Assembly (NCBI GenBank): GCA_032622095.1
Contig: CP136061.1
Location: 87,476,983-87,540,982 of the forward strand
Length of the DNA stretch: 64,000 nt
Direction: 5' to 3'
From: Siphonodentalium dalli
Taxonomy: Eukaryota; Mollusca; Scaphopoda; Gadilida; Siphonodentaliidae
A program made the position numbers and the translations under genes. Position 1 is the first letter of the stretch, and each line of letters opens with the position of its first letter. Below are positions 35,986 to 46,378 of the stretch, piece after piece. The notes under the pieces are model-generated. The model was not told where the DNA came from and did no database searches. It worked only from the letters and a program-made list of their open reading frames with translations.

Positions 35986-37159
35986 TACCAGTCTAATCAT
36001 CCTAGTGAGGTTTCGATCTTTGTATCTGCATACCGAGGTCGGCCTCTTCAAGTATGGTTAGAATCAATTTGGGAAGTTTTCGAAGTATCGAAGTTTGACA
36101 CAAGGGAATCTCAGTGCCGGCGTCTCGTGGCTTTTAATAACAAATATATGCCATGCCATCATTGCGAGGTAAATTCATGCATTCATTATAAGGCGCGACA
36201 TACTGATGTAGTTCCTAATAAGGAGCGACAAGCCAAGGTAAAACACACGGACATGCAATTGGTGTACACACTGAGGTACAAACACCCATGTGTTAAACTT
36301 TCAACATGCGGAAGTATAAACACGACTACCCAAACCATTGACAACAAATCAAGACCGAGGTCGGAACAAAACCCTACAGCTTGTGAGAATTCAAACGGCT
36401 ATCCCGCACAACTTAGGCCTCATCTTCTGGGAAGTATCAAATTGTATCAAATTAACATTGGTTTTAGTTACTTTTTCCCTTCTGGGAAGTTTCTATATCC
36501 CCTAATTTGCAGAAGATAAAATACATAGTCGAGGTGCCCAATGGGTGAACATCACCGACTTCAACTGGGAACTTCAATCTGATCCTAGGTCTACCATAGC
36601 AGTTGATGGCCTAAGCAGAATGAGGTCCCCAGAGGGTGAATTTAGTGATGCTATCCCGCTTTCACTAAATTCACCCTCTGGGGACCTCATTCTGCATAAA
36701 TGACAGACACGCTATTTGCAGGATTGAAAGTCTCCTTCAATAAGATAACTTGAAGATACACGTATGTGTTTATGTACCATTTGTGGGGAGCGGAGGTCCA
36801 TTTACGTTTTCCAGAACTTGTCCTCCAATCCATTATATGTAACATATTCTGTATACATTATTCTAAATTATTCAACACTCAAATGTAGTTGTTGGTTTCT
36901 ATATTATCTGCTTCGTAGAACCAGGTAACCAGATCTTTACTGTTTGACTGGCAGCTGAGTACGAAGTAATCGTACAAATAACAGATAAGCCGGGATGCAA
37001 ACATAGAACGCTGGTCATCGAGATATTTTTGTACCGTTTTCGGGCAAATTTAACAAATAAATGTTATGTTATATGCACAATAGTCCCATATACTCATTAA
37101 TTTTATTTTATAGTTAGTGGGTGGCTTGAGATCACGCCCCGTATTAACATAATGCTTTA
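35986..37159. other. No gene; one perfect hairpin
   Basis: 36615-36648 and 36662-36695 are perfect 34-bp inverted arms, beginning GCAGAATGAGGTCCCCAGAG. A 130-codon frame at 36127-36519 shows no family features and is not called. Confidence 0.6.
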
Positions 37160-37700
37160 CAATTCAATTCAATTCAATTTATTAGATACTCTCATCGTAT
37201 AACAATACATATTGAGAAGAAATTTGTTAGTGCATGCAGTTCACAATGATATGTATGAATATATGAATATATTGGGAATTAAACGGGGTATTTGTGTATT
37301 CATTAGAAAGGTTGGCGTAATTTGGCAGCCATGTGCATAGATTTCGTCAGAGGATGGGGTGGAAGGGGGGTGGAAGGGGGGGGGGTAACACGTTGTTAAG
37401 CCTCATGTGTGGTATATCTCACGCTGGGCCTTTTTGATAAATATTGATAGTTTTTTCATAGATTTCCTACCGCTAGAGTTAAAAAAAATAGTACATGAAG
37501 TTTTATTACGTTAGGTCGACTGTAGTAGTACGGTTTGATATATTTTAATCTCAGATCTCTTAACTGCGGGCAGATGCGAATGGTGTGGTATTCGTCACCT
37601 AGCGCTTCCATACATAAGGTGCATTTCCTATCGGAATACGGGGTATTAATCCACGAACAGTACCCACCCACCACCCCATCCCGCCACCCATAGTATCTTA
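37160..37700 (-). pseudogene. LINE 3'-end fragment (LINE-C)
   Basis: Minus-strand translation includes KCTLCMEALGDEYHTIRICP and LRLKYIKPYYYSRPN, the same C-x2-C-x8-H-x4-C end domain as LINE-A but divergent. A 3' tail of AATTG repeats (37160-37183 on the plus strand) ends it. Nothing upstream of the Cys/His motif remains. Confidence 0.8.
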
Positions 37701-37794
37701 TGCGCCGCAGGCGCTCGTATATAGGTAGTACCCACCACCACCCCATCCCGCTACCCATAGTATCTTATGCGCCGCAGGCGCTCGTATATAGGTA
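37663..37794. repeat. ~67-bp tandem duplication
   Basis: TACCCACC..CATCCCG, then CCCATAGTATCTTATGCGCC and GCAGGCGCTCGTATATAGGT, twice in a row at the broken edge of the LINE-C fragment. Confidence 0.85.
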
Positions 37795-38028
37795 TGTAGG
37801 AAAATCAAATCTACCCCAGCCAGACAACAACTCGGTTTGACCGGAAACCGAAAAAAACACCGGAGCATACAATTCACGAGAAGGTGCTTGGTAACTTAGT
37901 TTATATTATTATGACTAAAATGGTCATTGTCTACCGGTCCAGTAGAACGCAGATTTGTACCTCGTGATGTCATGACATGTACAAACATGTATATTGGTGA
38001 TCGCAACGCTTTGTATGCACTTTAAAAA

Positions 38029-38337
38029 ATGACAACTAGTCATTACCTCGACTTTGAAAAAGATGCAAATGAGATGAGTGAGATACCAGCATATAACTGT
38101 TTTCTGATACCATTGGAGGAGAAATTGTTTAATACATGGGATAGTTCTGCAGTAAAAATTTGCCAGATAAGCGATCGCAGGGTAGAATTCGGCATTCGAC
38201 TGGTAGACACTGACATAGTCGGCATTATTAAGAGGGTTAATGGGGTCAATATCACATGTAAACCAAGACAGTGGTTATCCAAAATTGTTTTAGGTGGATT
38301 GTACTACTCATGTATATATGATTTGGATATTAAGGTT
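38029..38337 (+). pseudogene. Open frame of unknown origin, cut by repeat R-D
   Basis: ATG-started frame with protein-like composition for about 95 codons (SSAVKICQISDRRVEFGIRL, KPRQWLSKIVLGGLYYSC). It then runs into the CTGT microsatellite that opens repeat R copy D. No family recognised. It may be a piece of a transposon gene or a chance frame. Confidence 0.25.
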
Positions 38338-38363
38338 AATCCATCTATATCTATATTTGCGAA

Positions 38364-38395
<32 letters not shown>

Positions 38396-41042
38396 CGTGT
38401 TCTATAGAAATTCACAGGGGACCATCTAGATGATGCCAAAGGGGTCTACTAGGAGTAGCTTTTTACGAGAAAGATAATGGTCGGGGTTAGAATTTTCTAA
38501 AGTTATAAAAGGGGGGGGGGGGGGGGCAGAAACAAAAATTGTCGCCGATTGCCACCAAACTTATATATAATCATCCCCATAATATGAGGAATCTAATGGC
38601 GTGGTTTAAATATGGCAAAATTCGCGCCGTTCGCGTCAGGGGTGCCCGGAAGGGGGGGGGGGCAGATATTTTTTTCTGTCGCCGATTGCCACGAAACTTA
38701 CATATAATCATCCCCATGATATGAAGAATCCAACGGTGTGGTTTAAATCTGTCAAAAGTGGCGTGGTTTGAGCCAGGGATGAACGGAAGGGGAGAGGGGC
38801 ACCAAAATTGATAAAACTAATTTTAGCGCCGATTTCCACCAAATTGATATATATTCTTCTTCATGATACAAGGAATATAATTGTGCGATTTAACAACGCC
38901 AAATTGTTGGTTTTGTCAAATGTGGCCTCAATCGAGTCAGGGTTGCATTATAAGGGACAGGGGCACCAAAATTGATGCACAATTTTTTTAGCGCCAATTT
39001 CCACCAAATCGATACACGTTCTTATCCATGATAGGAGGAATCTAATCGTGATTTAAAGACGCCACAGTGGTGCTGTTTGGGCGAGAGATGGAGAGGGAGG
39101 GGTTGGCACCAAATTTGATAAAAAAAATTGTTTAGTCCCGATTATCACCAAACTTATAAACAATCATCTCCATGATATCATGAGTGTAATCGTGTGGTTT
39201 AAGGATGTCACAAGTGGGGCCATTCGAGTCAGTGGTGTATAGAGATGAGAGGGACACAAAAAATTATATCTATATGTTTAGTGCCGATTTCCACCAGATT
39301 GATACATATTCTTCTCCGTGATACGAGGAATCGTATCGTGTGGTTTAGATACACCAAATGGGTGCCCTATGTGTGAGAGATATGGGGACCGTAAATTTGA
39401 TACGAATTTGTATACTCGCCAACTTTCACCAATTTCATATATATGCATCTCTAATCTCTAATGAGTCTTAGTGTGTGCAGCTTGGGTCCGAAATAGGGAC
39501 GGGAGGGTCACCAAAACTGATACAAAATATTTTTAGTACCAATTACCATCAAATTCAGACACGTTCTGCTCAAATGATACAAGAAATAAAATCGTGCTGT
39601 CTGTGTGTCTTTTAGCCTGTCTGTGTGCGTTCTATATATAACTTCACGCGGTACAATCGAGATGGCACAAAGGCGTTCTAAGAGGGGTAACTTTTTACAA
39701 GGAAGATAATGGTGCGGGTTAAAATTTTCTAAAATGACGCTGTTGGTGAGAGGGGAAATTAAAAAAATATGGTGAAATAGTTTTGTCGCTGATTTCCACC
39801 AAACGAATACATAATCACCTTCGCAAAATGGCGTTGTTCGAGTCAGCGTTGCATCAACAATAAACCAAATTCCACCAAATTCATACACGTTTTTCTCTAA
39901 TGATATACCATGAATTAAATCACATTTGGTGTCGTTTGCGTCACGGATGGCGAGCGGATATGCAATATCATTGATAAGATTGCTATTCGCCGATATCCAC
40001 ATATAAGTTATATACAGTCACCAGGCCATCTCCCTATCATTTTAAGTAGTTGGGCGTTCATATTTCACAATCCCGACATATGGTGACCCACATAAGTCAC
40101 TTGAACAATTATATCTTCTTAACAGTCATATTTATATGGGAATGGCAATCAGGGCATTCACACAATGAGCTAGCAAAAAGAGATAACTAGAAGAAGCATT
40201 AAACGTATAGTTATCATTCTATTGAAGAGATACATATATTCGTGCACACTGAGAGACCTCGAACCGTCAGAGGATTGCATATATCTAATAACAAAATTTA
40301 GTCTGTTCCATTCAATACAGTTTCCACAAAAAGTTACAATTTGTCAAGAGATATGGAAGGCCTGTTCAAAAATAGTGGTCACAGTGTGCAGTCAAATATA
40401 GTTTCTTCTGATATACAAGAAAATGCAGTTAGTAGCACAAGACTTTTCAGGATCCTACCAATACTGACATCTGACAAGGGTCTTAGTACAGACTCATCGA
40501 CTGACATAAACAACTCAAAATCTCGCTCAGTGCCTGGCACATGTAGCTGATATATGTGCGCAGCAACATTTTGTTTAAACTAAGAATATTTAGCCAATAT
40601 ATAGCACCATGAACAGAGGAGCACCTGGAAATTTCTTTGAAACATATGTATCTTCATGGAGATATGACAGCCAGGTGTCCTCGAGATCTTAGTCCAATCC
40701 ACTAGATTGATTGATACATCTCAATATGTAAAACCCAATTATCATCTTTTATCGAACTAATGTGTTTATGATGTTCATGTATCATATTATAACGTATACG
40801 CAGTTGTAATTAAATAAATACTTCATTATTGGTGGAACGGATTAATCGCGATAAACAGAATGACAATTGACAAGGTGAGCCACTACTTATATTCCATGAC
40901 TGTAATAATCATGTTTTGTGATGCTATTTGAATATACAATTTATGAGAAAACGTATAACATTTTAAGCAAGAGCATTCTCTATTCCCAACAAATATCCAC
41001 AGCATACATTAACCTGGGCAACGCCGGGTAACCCTGCTAGTA
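38338..41042 (-). repeat. Long dispersed repeat R, copy D (most complete)
   Basis: 2.7 kb from a CTGT run at 38366-38394 to the AACCCTGCTAGTATT end. The first half holds eight or nine degenerate modules of about 120-165 bp, each starting near GCCGATTNCCACCAAA (38542, 38679, 38828, 38992, 39137, 39283, 39418, 39538, 39787). The second half matches the unique tail of copies A-C. No open frame of note. Confidence 0.75.
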
Positions 41043-41814
41043 TTCTATAAAATGAGAGAACATTGAAGTTGTGAGTATGAAAATACATATTTGGAAATAA
41101 ATTACATGCAAATGTTTTACGACAACCCCCCCCCTAAATGAATAAGGAAAAAATTTACGTGTAAAGTTTTGACGCCTAGGTACCCCCCACCCCCGGTACG
41201 TTGTGTCCCGCTGTTTTTTCCGCGTTGATTATTGTTTCATATTAAAACACATTATACCTTTAGTGGAGGTATATTAAGAACTTTAAGGGCATGTTATATA
41301 GAACAATCCCGAAATAATAATTCGCCATCGAGTGGCAACACAAAGGATCGTAGTTCTGAATATGAACATCAGATCAGGAAGCAGTAAATTATATGAAAGA
41401 ATGTTTGTAGGAGCTGGTGATAGTAAACTTTTATGTATCAAGATCCATGTTTTCTGAGATTTTGTTTATATGGTTTCCTCTTGCTCATTTTTCCGATATT
41501 CAAATTTGGAGTCAGTTTCCAGAAACATGAGTGAAATCCAGTGACATTCATTGACATATTCAATGTAACGCTATTATTTCAACACTAAGCGTTTTAGGGT
41601 AAACGAACATTATTTTACTATTTATACACAAAAACTTAAAAAATGGACAAAAAGGCCCCAAAATCGCATTTTTTTTTAGAAAAAAGTTAATACTGAGGAT
41701 TAATTGGGCCATAAGTTGATTTTCTACACACTGTTTTTTGGAAATTCCTTCACAGTGTGTTTAACCATGTGTACTATTATTATTATGAGAAATACAGGGA
41801 ATATGGATTTATAT
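41043..41814 (+). other. Intronic sequence, no gene recognised
   Basis: C runs at 41124-41134 and 41184-41193; otherwise AT-rich. Confidence 0.45.
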
Positions 41815-42560
41815 TTATTGCACCCAGGGCCGATAAGGTTCGGGGTGATTTATGTGGTTCTTTGATCCTGTCATCCGGCAGACGTTCCGGTTTTTCGGTA
41901 CGATTCGTTCCGTATCGGCCGAACTTAAAGTCCGCATTTTACATCCGCCCGGAATGGTGCCTCCTTCCGGTAACTGAAAAAGCAATTCACTCTTGAATTA
42001 TACGCATCGCGCTCCCTCCCTCCCCCCTTGGAGCTCCATGCCCCGCTTTGTTCGGCGGCCCGAGTGGCACGCCATATTCATTGTTCTGTGATGCCTGTTT
42101 TGTTTTGGGCCTAGGGCCCTGTGTGTTTGCATCTCGTTGCTGCTGTTTGTTTTCCCTTTCAGGTGCTGTGTCATCAGTGCCATTGATCCAGCTTTGGTGC
42201 GTCCTGCAGGGGTAACTTTGGTGTTACACGCCCATACCACGGTGCTTAGCCATAGGGAGTTGGGCTGTCCAGTGGTCTCTACTGCCATTCCTGCGTCGCA
42301 CTCGTTGGGCTTCTCCCTGGTGGCCGTGTGTGCTTATTGCTTAGGGCGCTTCATAGCAATTCTTGGGCGCCGGGTCCAAATCGTACCTTAGCTCGTCGGG
42401 CCATGCTCATGCCTGCGCTGTACAGCAGTATTTCTTCAGCGTTCTCTGCTTCAGCTTCTCGTCAGAGCGAAGGCTCTGCTTAATTGGTCTTCCATGCGTA
42501 TGGGCTATCTGCAGGACAAGCTTATAATGTTACATTAAAGCTGAGATCATACCCCACTCA
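41815..42560. other. GC-rich block of unknown nature
   Basis: Base composition differs sharply from its surroundings, with few A/T runs. It contains the palindrome GGGCCTAGGGCCC, a strong acceptor-like TTTTCCCTTTCAG at 42164 and an 84-codon frame (42137-42391) without family features. Might be a retroelement regulatory region or a recently acquired segment. Confidence 0.3.
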
Positions 42561-43511
42561 TGTGTTGTCGTTTAAATATTCCATGCAGTAGTGGCAGGGC
42601 TGTCACTGGTGGGGGTAGTGTCTCTTGGATCTGAGTGATCACATAATGAGTTGAATGACCTCAAATATGCTATTTCATTGCGCTTTTGTTATTCTCACAA
42701 AAGGTAAATTTGATGCGTGTTTGATGCTATTTCATCACGCCGGTTCTCCATCACAGGCAAATTTGGCTGTCCATACAATGGAAGACACAATTTGTTTAAG
42801 AATATTTTTGTCTTCTCAATCATAGATGCATAAAGAAATCATTTTTGTTTGTGCACAATCTAGAGAAGACATTAATAAAACAAGAAGAATTCCTTCATTT
42901 TCTTTAGTTTTCAAAATACAAGACCATAAAAAATGGATTTTAGCCAATTTTGTGAAATTGCGGCTCTGAAATTAGATAAACTCCCAATTTTTGAGGCAAA
43001 TAACTCGAAAAATACTGAACGTATCTGGGAAAAGTCAGGGTCCGTATCAGCCGCATACCCTTGACAAATATAATTTTTTGATAAATATTGTTGAAAAGCC
43101 ATAAAATGAGTATTTTACCAAATTTGGACAAATTTATTTCACAAAATTCATCAATTTCGCTTTTCTTGATTCTTTTTATTTTAGTATGTTGCTTGTGATG
43201 GGTTAGTGTATTTATTCCCCCTGAGAAACGTTTGTTGCAATTAGTTTGAGGGGAAACCACAAATGCACTGGACTTTTAATATAATACTAAAATTCCGGTG
43301 TTGCCATCGATATAATTGCTCCAAGCTCTTACGTCTCTGCGCGTGGCGGTAATACACGTGTGTCTTGCTAAATCATGAGGCCGAATGTAGGGGCTAATTG
43401 TGTGATAAATATATATAATAAATTTATAAAACTTTCCAAATATACGTGATTAAATCTTGTAGAATAGTTCTCGCGGGATCTGATGCATTTCTTTTCTGGT
43501 TATCTTTGTAG
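42561..43511 (+). other. Intronic sequence, no gene recognised
   Basis: AT-rich; no exon or repeat structure supported. Ends at the acceptor of the last lectin exon. Confidence 0.4.
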
Positions 43512-43729
43512 GCTATCGATTAAGGAATTTTGAGATAACCATGAGCAATGAGACAACTATGACAAATCCTGTTGGTTGTGGATCTTACCCGGGAATAGCT
43601 GTAAACGGCCAAAAGATCGGAATTTCCTGTCAATCTGGAACAATCGCCTCCAACATTGCGATAAGACAACCAAGAACCGACGTATGGCATTTCTGTGAAT
43701 TCGAAGTATACGGCGTGCTGATGCCGTAA
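43512..43729 (+). CDS. F-type lectin domain, second-half and terminal exon
   Basis: Completes the fucolectin domain begun at 34134. Acceptor TATCTTTGTAG, 2 leading bases, 71 codons and a TAA stop. Family hallmarks are YRLRNFEIT, a GCGSYPG turn, ISCQSGTIASNIAIRQPR and the closing FCEFEVYG, which matches the usual C-E-V-E-V-Y-G end of this domain. The second arginine of the R-x-D-x4-R motif (in GYR) is supplied here. The protein ends three residues after the domain, so the lectin fold is C-terminal with the PAN-like module before it. No AATAAA is obvious in the next 200 bp. Confidence 0.88.
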
Positions 43730-43766
43730 GTCGACGATGGAGTCAAATGCAAACCAGTTTGATAAA

Positions 43767-43995
43767 CAGGGACGTAGCGATAGGATGGGCGTGGAGATTG
43801 CAGGGGGCTTTGGTTAAAATGTTCAACAGTTGGAAATCACATGCTTGACGCAACACCAGTAGGAAATTTTACACCAGATATACGTTGAAATTCTCATTAT
43901 TTGATATTCCAACTAGTAATTTGTTGTTTTAGATCAACCGTAGTATATTTTTCTGCTTTTGGTCGGGGGGGGGGGGGGTAGTAAAAGATTTGCAG
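43767..43995. mobile_element. hAT-like MITE fragment
   Basis: Starts CAGGGACGTAGCGATAGGAT, with interior phrases AACAGTTGGAAAT and TTTTACACCAGATAT as in 30583-31280. Ends near a 14-G run. The right terminus was not found. Confidence 0.5.
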
Positions 43996-45553
43996 GAAGG
44001 TATGCCGTTTTTTGCATCTGACATTTTCGGGGACCCAACACCCCCAAACCTGCAAAAAAAAAAAATTTCACTTAAATTGGGATAAAATCGCATAAAACTC
44101 TACTGATATCACTCATATGACTGGGAATGATCTCAATTAGTTCAAATAACAGTTTAACCTGTTTTAGAAGCTGTTTTAATTGAAAAAAAATGTTTTATAA
44201 ATTGCTGATCATCTGTAAACCTAGGTCATTGTGCAGAATACACAAAATTTCACAATTTCTAACTATTTCCTGATTAGTCTGTCAAACAGCCCATTATCTA
44301 ACATATTGGTCCATGATTTTTTCCATTGATAGTCACATTAATGTTTGAGACAGTTGCTCGCTCTTTTTCCATGCACACAATGATCTAGGCATCAGTTACA
44401 TCAGGACAAGTTTACTCATATATGCAAACGTAGGTGATTGTACAGGATACAGACAATTCCATAATTTCTAACCATTTCCCAATTAGTCTGTCAACCAGCC
44501 CATTATCTAGCATTATGCCTTAACACTTTTGCTACTGGAGCAACCTATGTTATAATAAATGACAAACAGTCACTATGCCAGACTTGGATATTTTAGGTGT
44601 TGGGAGAGTAACAGATCATATGAGTTCATAGACATGCAAATATTTCTCTGATTGGCTTGATGCACTGATGAACAGTGTGGTGACAGTTATATTCTAGCCA
44701 TTGATAGTCACATTAATGTTTGAGACAGTTGCTCGTTCTTTTTCCATGCACACAATGATCTTAAACTGTTATAACGGTTTACTTAAACTAGAGTTTGGCA
44801 GATTAATCTTGAGAACAGTGATGAAAATAACTGATATTCGACAAGGGGCCGAGAAATGACACGGTTGCCCTATTGGCAACCATGTGAATGGCGGTCATTT
44901 TGTATTAGGGCGGGGTGTGTGGGTGTATTTAACGGGTGTCTTGGTGTCCCCCAACAACACCGATTTGTTTGACCGAAATAGGCCAAGGACCGAGAAATAA
45001 CATGGGTACCCTATTTTCTTCGGGCGGCGGCCATTTAGGATCGGGGTGGGTGTGTGAATATATGGAAAGGGTGTCATTCAACTGCCTCTGTTTGTCTACA
45101 CAAATCCCAATCGGAAGAGATCGACTCTCATTTTATTCTTGAATGGTAACACAATTGTTCCTGGAAGTACAGTGTTATTGCTGTTCCATATTTACGTTCC
45201 ATACGCATCTCGTTGACGTAAAATGACGTACATGACGTTCGCCTCAACCATGCATCTGGAACTATTTAAATAAAAGAATCATCACACATGACAAACACGC
45301 CCTGTATGAGCCTAAATAAACCTTCTAATCCTGTATTTTTAATGCACGGATTCTAGGACGCGAAGCGTTTAATAAACACAGAACGACACGATGTGTAAAA
45401 CGATGTGTAAATGGGTTTGTCGATACAGCACTCGTGTTGTCGCGGAAGGATAGAACTCGAGGCACAAGTGTAAGGGGACGAATGGATTTCACTGTTGATA
45501 TCTGCAAGAATGTTTGTTATGAACTTTTTATCCACACGCAATAAACACTTTCT
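43996..45553. repeat. Non-coding stretch with two local duplications
   Basis: 44226-44383 and 44430-44761 share the blocks TAGTCTGTCAANCAGCCCAT and GTTTGAGACAGTTGCTCG. 44838-45070 is a ~155-bp tandem duplication around GACCGAGAAATAACATGG / GGCCGAGAAATGACACGG. Three TGACGT words lie at 45214-45238. No exon supported. Confidence 0.6.
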
Positions 45554-46372
45554 TACGGAAGCGTATTCGGGACATGGTAGAAAAAAAATAAAGTCAAAAT
45601 TTTGACTTTTTATCTCAAAATTTTGACTTTATAAACTCACAATTTTGACTTTTTATCTCGAAATTTTGACTTTCAAACTAAAATTTTTGACTTTTGATCT
45701 CAAAATTAATTTCGACTTTCTAATTCAAAATTTTGACTTTATAAACTTCAAAATTTTGACTTTTTAACTCGAAATTTTGACTTTCTAACTAAAGTTTGAC
45801 TTTCAAAGTCAATATTTTGACTTTCAAACCCAACATGTTGACTTTTTATTTCGACTTTCTAAGTCAAAATTTTGACTTTCAAAGTCATAATTTTGACTTT
45901 TTATCTCAAAATGTTGACTTTCAAAGTGAAAATTTTGACTTTCAAACTAAAATTTTTGATGTTCAAACTAAAAATTTTGACTTTCAAAGTCAAAATTTTG
46001 ACTTTTTAGAATTTTCTAAAAATAGAATAAGCAGAGTGATTCTATTTTTAGAAAATTCTAAAAAGTCAAAATTTTGAGTTTGAAAGTCAAAATATTGAGA
46101 TAAAAAGTCAAAATTTTGACTTTGAAAGTCAAAATTTTGAGTTTGAAAGTCAAAATTTCGAGTTAAAAAGTCAAAATTTTGAGTTTATAGAGTCACAATT
46201 TTGACTTAGAAAGTCGAAATTTTGTGAGATAAAAAGTCAAAATTTTGAGTTTGAAAGTCAAAATTTCGAGAATAAAAGTAAAAAATTTGAGTTTATAAAG
46301 TCAAAATTTTTAGATAAAAAGTCAAAATTTGGACTTTATTTTTTTTTACCATGTCCCGAATACGCTTCCGTA
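45554..46372. mobile_element. 819-bp foldback element made of AAAATTTTGACTTT words
   Basis: Begins TACGGAAGCGTATTCGGGAC followed by ATGGTA and ends in the exact inverse. CTTTCT flanks both sides (45548-45553 and 46373-46378), consistent with a 6-bp target duplication. Each arm of about 400 bp is a degenerate array of GTCAAAATTTTGA words, and the arms meet at a hairpin near 46032 (TTTTAGAATTTTCTAAAAAT). A 93-codon frame inside is a repeat artefact. Confidence 0.85.
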
Positions 46373-46378
46373 CTTTCT

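Noticed and set aside
36127-36519. 130-codon frame as a gene
   Set aside because: Opens with an alternative start, has no recognisable domain, no splice context and no repeat-element similarity.
45796-46077. 93-codon frame rich in NFDFQS
   Set aside because: Product of the GTCAAAATTTTGA words of the foldback element.
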